The notes under the pieces are model-generated. The model saw nothing but the letters and a program-made list of their open reading frames with translations. It was not told the origin of the DNA and did not search any database. Shown piece by piece: positions 36,201 to 48,200 of a stretch of DNA of 64,000 nucleotides. The translations under genes and the position numbers were made by a program. Numbering within the stretch: the stretch's first letter is position 1; each line of letters begins with the position of its first letter. Source of the DNA: Macrosoma leucophasiata (lineage: Eukaryota; Arthropoda; Insecta; Lepidoptera; Hedylidae); assembly GCA_036365455.1 (NCBI GenBank), contig JAWQUS010000023.1, forward strand, positions 930,001 through 994,000. Reading direction: 5' to 3'.

Positions 36201-39200
36201 GGGTGGCGCACTCCTGCTGCACGCCGGCCTCATGACCAGGTCAGTGGCCAGCTGTGTGAGGGTGGCGCACTCCTGCTGCACGCCGGCCTCACGACCAGGT
36301 CAGTGGCCAGCTGTGTGAGGGTGGCGCACTCCTGCTGCACGCCGGCCTCACGACCAGGTCAGTGGCCAGCTGTGTGAGGGTGGCGCACTCCTGCTGCACG
36401 CCGGCCTCACGACCAGGTCAGTGGCCAGCTGTGTGAGGGTGGCGCACTCCTGCTGCACGCCGGCCTCACGACCAGGTCAGTGGCCAGCTGTGTGAGGGTG
36501 GCGCACTCCTGCTGCACGCCGGCCTCATGACCAGGTCAGTGGCCAGCTGTGTGAGGGTGGCGCACTCCTGCTGCACGCCGGCCTCATGACCAGGTCAGTG
36601 GCCAGCTGTGTGAGGGTGGCGCACTCCTGCTGCACGCCGGCCTCATGACCAGGTCAGTGGCCAGCTGTGTGAGGGTGGCGCACTCCTGCTGCACGCCGGC
36701 CTCATGACCAGGTCAGTGGCCAGCTGTGTGAGGGTGGCGCACTCCTGCTGCACGCCGGCCTCACGACCAGGTCAGTGGCCAGCTGTGTGAGGGTGGCGCA
36801 CTCCTGCTGCACGCCGGCCTCATGACCAGGTCAGTAGCCAGCTGTGTGAGGGTGGCGCACTCCTGCTGCACGCCGGCCTCATGACCAGGTCAGTGGCCAG
36901 CTGTGTGAGGGTGGCGCACTCCTGCTGCACGCCGGCCTCATGACCAGGTCAGTGGCCAGCTGTGTGAGGGTGGCGCACTCCTGCTGCACGCCGGTCTCAC
37001 GACCAGGTCAGTGGCCAGCTGTGTGAGGGTGGCGCACTCCTGCTGCACGCCGGCCTCACGACCAGGTCAGTGGCCAGCTGTGTGAGGGTGGCGCACTCCT
37101 GCTGCACGCCGGCCTCATGACCAGGTCAGTGGCCAGCTGTGTGAGGGTGGCGCACTCCTGCTGCACGCCGGCCTCACGACCAGGTCAGTGGCCAGCTGTG
37201 TGAGGGTGGCGCACTCCTGCTGCACGCCGGCCTCACGACCAGGTCAGTGGCCAGCTGTGTGAGGGTGGCGCACTCCTGCTGCACGCCGGCCTCACGACCA
37301 GGTCAGTGGCCAGCTGTGTGAGGGTGGCGCACTCCTGCTGCACGCCGGCCTCACGACCAGGTCAGTGGCCAGCTGTGTGAGGGTGGCGCACTCCTGCTGC
37401 ACGCCGGCCTCATGACCAGGTCAGTGGCCAGCTGTGTGAGGGTGGCGCACTCCTGCTGCACGCCGGCCTCATGACCAGGTCAGTGGCCAGCTGTGTGAGG
37501 GTGGCGCACTCCTGCTGCACGCCGGCCTCACGACCAGGTCAGTGGCCAGCTGTGTGAGGGTGGCGCACTCCTGCTGCACGCCGGCCTCATGACCAGGTCA
37601 GTAGCCAGCTGTGTGAGGGTGGCGCACTCCTGCTGCACGCCGGCCTCATGACCAGGTCAGTGGCCAGCTGTGTGAGGGTGGCGCACTCCTGCTGCACGCC
37701 GGCCTCATGACCAGGTCAGTGGCCAGCTGTGTGAGGGTGGCGCACTCCTGCTGCACGCCGGTCTCACGACCAGGTCAGTGGCCAGCTGTGTGAGGGTGGC
37801 GCACTCCTGCTGCACGCCGGCCTCATGACCAGGTCAGTGGCCAGCTGTGTGAGGGTGGCGCACTCCTGCTGCACGCCGGCCTCACGACCAGGTCAGTGGC
37901 CAGCTGTGTGAGGGTGGCGCACTCCTGCTGCACGCCGGCCTCACGACCAGGTCAGTGGCCAGCTGTGTGAGGGTGGCGCACTCCTGCTGCACGCCGGCCT
38001 CATGACCAGGTCAGTGGCCAGCTGTGTGAGGGTGGCGCACTCCTGCTGCACGCCGGTCTCACGACCAGGTCAGTGGCCAGCTGTGTGAGGGTGGCGCACT
38101 CCTGCTGCACGCCGGCCTCATGACCAGGTCAGTGGCCAGCTGTGTGAGGGTGGCGCACTCCTGCTGCACGCCGGCCTCATGACCAGGTCAGTGGCCAGCT
38201 GTGTGAGGGTGGCGCACTCCTGCTGCACGCCGGCCTCATGACCAGGTCAGTGGCCAGCTGTGTGAGGGTGGCGCACTCCTGCTGCACGCCGGCCTCACGA
38301 CCAGGTCAGTGGCCAGCTGTGTGAGGGTGGCGCACTCCTGCTGCACGCCGGCCTCATGACCAGGTCAGTAGCCAGCTGTGTGAGGGTGGCGCACTCCTGC
38401 TGCACGCCGGCCTCATGACCAGGTCAGTGGCCAGCTGTGTGAGGGTGGCGCACTCCTGCTGCACGCCGGCCTCATGACCAGGTCAGTGGCCAGCTGTGTG
38501 AGGGTGGCGCACTCCTGCTGCACGCCGGTCTCACGACCAGGTCAGTGGCCAGCTGTGTGAGGGTGGCGCACTCCTGCTGCACGCCGGCCTCATGACCAGG
38601 TCAGTGGCCAGCTGTGTGAGGGTGGCGCACTCCTGCTGCACGCCGGCCTCACGACCAGGTCAGTGGCCAGCTGTGTGAGGGTGGCGCACTCCTGCTGCAC
38701 GCCGGCCTCATGACCAGGTCAGTGGCCAGCTGTGTGAGGGTGGCGCACTCCTGCTGCACGCCGGTCTCACGACCAGGTCAGTGGCCAGCTGTGTGAGGGT
38801 GGCGCACTCCTGCTGCACGCCGGCCTCATGACCAGGTCAGTGGCCAGCTGTGTGAGGGTGGCGCACTCCTGCTGCACGCCGGCCTCATGACCAGGTCAGT
38901 GGCCAGCTGTGTGAGGGTGGCGCACTCCTGCTGCACGCCGGCCTCACGCCCAGGTCAGTGGCCAGCTGTGTGAGGGTGGCGCACTCCTGCTGCACGCCGG
39001 CCTCATGACCAGGTCAGTGGCCAGCTGTGTGAGGGTGGCGCACTCCTGCTGCACGCCGGCCTCACGACCAGGTCAGTGGCCAGCTGTGTGAGGGTGGCGC
39101 ACTCCTGCTGCACGCCGGCCTCACGACCAGGTCAGTGGCCAGCTGTGTGAGGGTGGCGCACTCCTGCTGCACGCCGGTCTCATGACCAGGTCAGTGGCCA

Positions 39201-42200
39201 GTGTGTGAGGATGTTGTACCACCGTAGGGATTGCAATCTCGCAGCTTATTCAATCCCGCGGGATTAATATGTAAGATTGATAAATACTGCGCAGATCCCA
39301 TGGGACCCCGCATTTTTGAAATTCTGTTATAAAAATTAACTTGGCATATCTATAAGTCAGGCTTCACTTTCTCACAAAATCTCACGAAAGTTTTAGCGGA
39401 AAACTTAAATTTGCGGGATCCGCGGATCACGTTTCGAAGGTGCGGGATCCAGCAGATTGATTAGGGGTGTGGGAATGATGCATCCCGTTTTGCGATATTG
39501 CAATCCATACTACCGTTGCACGCCCCCTCATTACCAGTACAAAAATGACAAAATCGTATTTAATTATAGGCTTATATATAAAATATTATAAATGCGTGTA
39601 AATATTAAAATTTGTATGTTTGTTTGTTTGTTACTTACTTCACACAAGAACTGCTGACCGATTTTGATGTAATTTGGCACACATAGAGGGTAACTTCGAT
39701 TAACACGTAGGATAGTTTTTACCCCGCCAAAATGTTCCTGTGGGATGCCATGGGACGATTTGATGAGTTTCCACAGCTTACGCAAAGAGCGACATACACG
39801 CGAGGGGGGCCGCAGGCAACACCTAGTAAAATTATAAATTTTACCAAAACGAAAGTGCAAAATTTAAGCTCTGTACGCTCATGATCTTGTCCCTAATAAT
39901 CGCCAACTAAACGTCTCACAATCAGTAAACTTCTTTTTTGTACATTTCAGAGATGCTGAGGATGGCTCAAATGTCATAACGAGAGCTGGCTTCCAATTCT
40001 TACTACTCAGTACAGCTAAACAGGTAAATAAATGACGTAACAAAAAAATTATATCTATGAATCGCAAATAAAAAAATATACGTTTACTATTTATAGTTAT
40101 ACTCATAGTTAGGTATAAACCTGTGTCGTGGGTGCCGATACAACACATACACAAACACCCAGACGGGAAACAAATATCTGTAGGCCATACAAATATTTGT
40201 CCCGGTGCGGGGATCGAACCCGCGACCCTTCGAATCAAACGGTCATCTCACAACGCTGGACTCATAGCCTCATCCTTTTTACCAAGTGTGTTAAATAAAA
40301 ATGTTTTAAATGTTCCTAACTAACCCCTATGATATTCTTTTTTTTTTTTTTTAATACTTACCATCTATCTTTTTTATTATGTAATAAGGTGGCAAACAAG
40401 TATGCAGTTCACATCGATGTTAAGTCATCCCTGTAGTCTATACATACAAAGACCAGAGGCCAAAATCCAGGAGCATTGCCACCTCTGAAACATTTAGTTG
40501 TTATGTCTTTGTGATAGTGATCGGTGATATGACTGTTTAAAGAAAATTTTAACTTCAGGCGGGACTAGAACCCGCAACCACTAAGAATCTAGTCCAGTCG
40601 TTCTCCCACCTGAGCTACCAAAGTCCACACTGGATTTGTCAAATTGTTCCATGTCATTTATTGCATTGCCTTATGGCGGCAGTAGCGACACCTATTGCCA
40701 ACAATGCTAGTTAGCCAATCTATACAAGATGTAAAGGCAAGGTCCAGCAATATTGAAAGGTGTTCATCTATATCAAGTTTCAAATAATTTATTTATTTTA
40801 TACGCGATATAAATCCGTAAATTCAATTATGTAGAGAGGCTGCCTGAAAGAGGTGATGCGCTAATTACTTTGGCAGAGGGGAAAGCCTGCATATGCCTAC
40901 TCCCCTCCGGTCCGCCGGCCGGTGGCCCGTGTTGCTCTGATATATTATATACCTATTTCAGTGATAGTAGTTTTTATTTCATAGTTTTTTTTATTTTTCT
41001 GCAACATTTTGTGGTTTTTTCTTGTACAACCTTAAGGTTGACCGGCAGATAATGCCTAAAGGCATTAAGTCCACCTTATAACGTGTGCATTAAAGTTTAA
41101 ATAAATAAATAACCGATACGACTGTTGTAACTCGCGGCGGGGCAGGTGTGGCTGTTCCTGCAGCACTACCTGCACACGGCGGAGAAGCGCAGCCTGAGCG
41201 CCGCCGACTGCCTCGCCTTCCTCTACCAGCTCAGCTTCTCCACGCTCGGCAAGGTGCCTACCGATTTTTTTTTTTTAATAATAATTTGTTTTACGGCCAC
41301 GGATTCAAGTCCTTTGCGGCCTACGCGAGTGACGATCGGCTAGTTTCGACTTCGTAAAGCGTTATCTCTGCTGCACACCGCCTACGTAAATGTTTATGGT
41401 CCGGTATTGGACAAAACTTAATCTGAATATTTTTTTAAAGGAAAATGTTAGGAAAAAATTTACTATTATGTAAAGGTCGTGAGCTACCTTGGAGTTTCAC
41501 AATTGCTTTCATACCTCAAACGGAGGCAGAATGTCAAGTTGACGTTATGAGTTACAACTAAGAATACCAATTCCATTGAGTATGGTTTAGTTAAGGATGA
41601 GATTACGCCTTAGAATATGGGTGTTAGTTCTTTGTGTGCATTATTGCATACAATTTATAAGAGATCTATATTGATCAAAGAGTTCAAACATTTTCAACAG
41701 TTCAAAGCATTCTGAATGTATTGGCTGACAGACTGGACTGTCCTATATGGAAACACTGGATCAGTGTACATATGGGACTGTCCGATTCTTCTTCTTTATT
41801 ATATAGTAAACTAGCTGTTGCCCGCAGCTTCGCCCGCGTGGATGTCGTTTTATAAATATTTTTTCCTGAATTTTCTTGCTCTTTTCTTTGCTATAAACCT
41901 CACGGAGCCCGAGACCTTTCCAACGAATGCAAAACCGTGGCAATCGGTACGTGCGTTCTGGAGTTATAGCGTCAGGAAGGAAAACCCGACTTATTTTTAT
42001 ATAGTAGATAATGTATAATTGACATTGTAATGAATTTTATTAGATTGTCCACTAACACTTAGTTTATTGAGTCTCTTACTAACAAATAATGAATGGATTT
42101 TTGATTATCTGAATAAACAATAATAAATTAAATCAAATTAAATCAAGAATAAAGAGCGCAATCTGTCTATGAAACCCATAGACAGATTGTCGCTTTCATT

Positions 42201-45200
42201 CTTCCCGTCTCATTTTCTTCCACGTTAAATCACATGAACAAAAGCAGAAAAATCGAGAATCAAAATGCAGATGCGTTGCCACTCAGGCTTCAGTAGTTTT
42301 ACCTCTGTGAAAGTGATAACAGGAGGTGCTGTAGATGTTTGTATGCGTGTGGTTGTGTGCAGGACTACAGCACGGCGGGCATGAGCAACAACATGCTGGT
42401 GTTCCTGCAGCACCTGCGCGAGTTCGGCCTCGTCTACCAAAGGAAGGTCTGTCATTCATGAACTTCAATATTTTGATTGCTGTTTTAAATTAATAATTAG
42501 TTAAAATATTTAAAAAAAAAAACATTTCTATGAATTGATAACCTCCTCCTTTTTTCGAAGTCGTTTAAAAAGAATTCAAGAAGTTTTTTTCAATATATTT
42601 TTTTTGTTTTACGATGGTGGCAAACAAGTATGCAGTTCACGTTGGTGTTGAGTGATGACTGTAGCCTATCTATAGACATTTTTTATTGTAATCGCCATTT
42701 GATTTTTTTTTTTTTGTTATGGCTTCGCTATTGCGCATATTGCCAGTGTCAAGTAAAACGATATTTCGTATTTATTTAAGCAGCATAAAAGTTAATATAA
42801 TATAGTCATCAAGTATAATATGTAAGTATTAAGTATATAAGTTATCAAGTATAATATGTCAGTCAAGTGAGTTACAATCAAGTTATTCGAGTAAAGCGAT
42901 GGCTACTTTACCAGAACATTTACAATGAAGTTTTGGAGGCAACCTGAAAGGTCGTGTTTTCGCACTGTTATTCTATTTCACTATACACGGGCACTGTAAT
43001 AAACTTATATCAAACAAAATGCCACCAACTTTATTCAATATAACTTAAAAATACACCAAGAAAATGAAATAAAATAAGAGCACCATACGCCTCTTTCAAG
43101 GTTCCCGCCAAAACTCCCATTTGATTTATCTCATTTATTAACATTAACTCTCTTATTCATAAACGTACATTAGATACGTTTTAGCTATAGAATGCTTTGC
43201 CTTTGTCAGTTGCATTGTCCAATGTGCAGGATAGAAAAAGACAAAGGAGAGATTAGCAACACTTTAGCTAAAATGCGTTTATGAATAAGGGGGTAACTCT
43301 TTGATGTATATCCCATATACATGAGACTATCACACCGGAGATTTGAATTGTATTTTTATGAATACACAGCATTATTTTTCATTCGTTTTATTTTTTGTTA
43401 TTGTGAACTGTTACTTACTTTACGCAGGCAGTTTTACTCAGTGGCATTTCGGTTTTGCATGTATCAGGGACTACTGAAAATGAAAAAAAAAACAACTTAA
43501 AGCACTTGTAGTAGTATAGTGTCAAATTTACTATACCGCTATAACCACTATATTCATTTACGTCCCATTATTTCAATGTAGAAACGCGCATTGCCCCGCG
43601 TCTGTTGTAGATCGGAAGCAATCGACTCGGTTGTGCGATAAGGGCGCGGTCGGATGTGTGATGGGTGCGCGTTTCTGTGCTTCAGAGGGCGTGTTGAGCC
43701 GTCGGTCCCGGTTGCTATCGATAGATAGCAGGCGTTAATCCTTGTCGGAGGCCTTATGGGAGGTTTGCAAACATCCGACAGCGGGTTGGCCACTAACCCA
43801 TATCTCCACCAACGCACATTGGAGCATTGTGGTGGAGTAAGCTCCAGGCCTCCCCCCAAAGAAGGGGAGAGACTCGTGCCCAGCAGTGGGACTTGGGGTT
43901 GCCATTATTATTATTATATTTCAGCGTAAAGACGGTCGTTTCTACCCGACCCGGCTGGCGTTGAACATCACGTGCGTGAGGGACGGGGTGGCGCCGCTGG
44001 GCGCGGGGGTGGGCGAGGGGGAGGGCGGGGCGGGGGCCCCCCGGGGGTACATCGTGGTGGAGACCAACTACCGCGTGTACGCCTACACGCAGAGCAGCCT
44101 GCAGGTCGCCTTGCTGGGGCTCTTCACCGAACTTATATACAGGTAACTACAGAATCAGAAAGGACATGTTCCATGTTGGGCTCGCGCCTTATACACTCTA
44201 TCAAAAGGTAGACAAAAGCACGGGATCCTTCCGTTTGGCAAGATATTTTTTATCAAATCTTACTTCCCAAGAAACTTATCGCACTAGTTTAATTCCCAAA
44301 AGAATCTTTAGCAAATTTATATTTATATTTCGCATTTTAAAATTTTAATCTCTTGGTCAAATATTTATTAAGCAACTTTTTACTTCCTCAAGTATTTTAT
44401 TAAGACAAATAATAATATACAATGCAAATGCATTTTGTAAAAAATTATATTCCAAAAATGAGGTTGTCAAATTTTAATTTTAATATGGGTTAGAACTGTG
44501 ACCTTAATAAAGCGCGAGCCGAGCTTTTTTGTGTAAGCTGTGTGTTAGTAATAGGTTTATTCCCGTTGTCCCCGAGTCCCGTGTCCCCGTCGCACGGGAC
44601 TCTAACAACTAAGACAAAGACAAGTAATACATTGTGTGTAGATTCCCGAACTTGGTGGTGGGCGTACTGACGCGAGAGTCGGTGCGGCAGGCACTGCGGG
44701 GCGGCATCTCCGCCGACCAGATCGTGCACTACCTGGGCCTACACTCGCACCCGCAGGTAGCTCTCTCTCTCTCTCACTCTCCCACACACACACAGTCGGT
44801 GCGGCAGGCACTGCGGGGCGGCATCTCCGCCGACCAGATCGTGCACTACCTGGGCCTACACTCGCACCCGCAGGTAGCTCTCTCTCTCTCTCACTCTCAC
44901 ACACACACACACGCACACACACACACACAGTCGGTGCGGCAGGCACTGCGGGGCGGCATCTCCGCCGACCAGATCGTGCACTACCTGGGCCTACACTCGC
45001 ACCCGCAGGTAGCTCTCTCTCTCTCTCACTCTCCCACACACACACAGTCGGTGCGGCAGGCACTGCGGGGCGGCATCTCCGCCGACCAGATCGTGCACTA
45101 CCTGGGCCTACACTCGCACCCGCAGGTAGCTCTCTCTCTCTCTCACTCTCACACACACACACACGCACACACACACACACAGTCGGTGCGGCAGGCACTG

Positions 45201-48200
45201 CGGGGCGGCATCTCCGCCGACCAGATCGTGCACTACCTGGGCCTACACTCGCACCCGCAGGTAGCTCTCTCTCTCTCTCACTCTCCCACACACACACAGT
45301 CGGTGCGGCAGGCACTGCGGGGCGGCATCTCCGCCGACCAGATCGTGCACTACCTGGGCCTACACTCGCACCCGCAGGTAGCTCTCTCTCTCTCTCACTC
45401 TCCCACACACACACAGTCGGTGCGGCAGGCACTGCGGGGCGGCATCTCCGCCGACCAGATCGTGCACTACCTGGGCCTACACTCGCACCCGCAGGTATCT
45501 CCGCCGACCAGATCGTGCACTACCTGGGCCTACACTCGCACCCGCAGGTAGCTCTCTCTCTCTCTCACTCTCCCACACACACACAGTCGGTGCGGCAGGC
45601 ACTGCGGGGCGGCATCTCCGCCGACCAGATCGTGCACTACCTGGGCCTACACTCGCACCCGCAGGTAGCTCTCTCTCTCTCTCACTCTCACACACACACA
45701 CACGCACACACACACACACAGTCGGTGCGGCAGGCACTGCGGGGCGGCATCTCCGCCGACCAGATCGTGCACTACCTGGGCCTACACTCGCACCCGCAGG
45801 TAGCTCTCTCTCTCTCTCACTCTCCCACACACACACAGTCGGTGCGGCAGGCACTGCGGGGCGGCATCTCCGCCGACCAGATCGTGCACTACCTGGGCCT
45901 ACACTCGCACCCGCAGGTAGCTCTCTCTCTCTCTCACTCTCCCACACACACACAGTCGGTGCGGCAGGCACTGCGGGGCGGCATCTCCGCCGACCAGATC
46001 GTGCACTACCTGGGCCTACACTCGCACCCGCAGGTAGCTCTCTCTCTCTCTCACTCTCACACACACACACACGCACACACACACACACAGTCGGTGCGGC
46101 AGGCACTGCGGGGCGGCATCTCCGCCGACCAGATCGTGCACTACCTGGGCCTACACTCGCACCCGCAGGTAGCTCTCTCTCTCTCTCTCACTCTCACACA
46201 CACACACACGCACACACACACACACAGTCGGTGCGGCAGGCACTGCGGGGCGGCATCTCCGCCGACCAGATCGTGCACTACCTGGGCCTACACTCGCACC
46301 CGCAGGTAACTCTCTCTCTCTCACTCGCACACACACACACACACAGTCGATGCGGCAGGCACTGCGGGGCGGCATCTCCGCCGACCAGATCGTGCACTAC
46401 CTGGGCCTACACTCGCACCCGCAGGTAGCTCTCTCTCTCTCTCACTCTCACACACACACACACGCACACACACACACACAGTCGGTGCGGCAGGCACTGC
46501 GGGGCGGCATCTCCGCCGACCAGATCGTGCACTACCTGGGCCTACACTCGCACCCGCAGGTAGCTCTCTCTCTCTCTCACTCTCCCACACACACACAGTC
46601 GGTGCGGCAGGCACTGCGGGGCGGCATCTCCGCCGACCAGATCGTGCACTACCTGGGCCTACACTCGCACCCGCAGGTAGCTCTCTCTCTCTCTCACTCT
46701 CCCACACACACACAGTCGGTGCGGCAGGCACTGCGGGGCGGCATCTCCGCCGACCAGATCGTGCACTACCTGGGCCTACACTCGCACCCGCAGGTAGCTC
46801 TCTCTCTCTCTCACTCTCACACACACACACACGCACACACACACACACAGTCGGTGCGGCAGGCACTGCGGGGCGGCATCTCCGCCGACCAGATCGTGCA
46901 CTACCTGGGCCTACACTCGCACCCGCAGGTAGCTCTCTCTCTCTCTCACTCTCACACACACACACACGCACACACACACACACAGTCGGTGCGGCAGGCA
47001 CTGCGGGGCGGCATCTCCGCCGACCAGATCGTGCACTACCTGGGCCTACACTCGCACCCGCAGGTAACTCTCTCTCTCTCACTCGCACACACACACACAC
47101 ACAGTCGATGCGGCAGGCACTGCGGGGCGGCATCTCCGCCGACCAGATCGTGCACTACCTGGGCCTACACTCGCACCCGCAGGTAGCTCTCTCTCTCTCT
47201 CACTCTCACACACACACACACGCACACACACACACACAGTCGGTGCGGCAGGCACTGCGGGGCGGCATCTCCGCCGACCAGATCGTGCACTACCTGGGCC
47301 TACACTCGCACCCGCAGGTAGCTCTCTCTCTCTCTCACTCTCACACACACACACACGCACACACACACACACAGTCGGTGCGGCAGGCACTGCGGGGCGG
47401 CATCTCCGCCGACCAGATCGTGCACTACCTGGGCCTACACTCGCACCCGCAGGTAACTCTCTCTCTCTCACTCGCACACACACACACACACAGTCGATGC
47501 GGCAGGCACTGCGGGGCGGCATCTCCGCCGACCAGATCGTGCACTACCTGGGCCTACACTCGCACCCGCAGGTAGCTCTCTCTCTCTCTCACTCTCACAC
47601 AAACACACACACACACAGTCTGTGCGGCATCAACACACACGCACCCAAACACAAAATTGTGTATTTGATTCCAGTCGTTAAAGCTTTAACTATAGTGTGT
47701 ATTCAGATGTTGAAAACTGACGCGGGCGGCATCCGGTCGTCGTCGGTGTTGCCGCCCACCGTCGTGGACCAGGTCAAGCTGTGGGAGAGCGAGCGGAACC
47801 GCTTCACCTACACCGAGGGCGTCATATACAAGCAGTTCATGTCGCAGGTGTGTACATGTGCACTAGTATTCTGTATCTTAGTGGCCATCAATTTCAAAAT
47901 CACCTTGTAGAACACTGTTGTTTTCCTAAAATGATCGTAATTATCAAAGATTGTAGTGTTCAAAAATTTTATATAGCACAGCGTGACCTAAATCCACACT
48001 TAACGCATGCTTCTCCGTGACTTAAGTTGCATATTTCTGCACAGTGCCTTAAGTAGTAACCCGAACTTTAAGCATGCTTTTCTGTGACGTAAGTTGTCCA
48101 TTTCTGAACGGTGCGTCAATCAATCGATTAACTTCATTTCACTCATGCGTAAAGAAATATTTTACTATGAACAATTGCACTGTCACACGTGCACAACCCA

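Noticed and set aside
44602..47575. Long open frames on both strands over array B
   Set aside because: They arise because 78 + 39 and 78 + 57 are multiples of three and CT/CA spacers have no stops. Frame is lost where spacer length varies, so no single long protein is implied. The minus-strand frames are mirror images.
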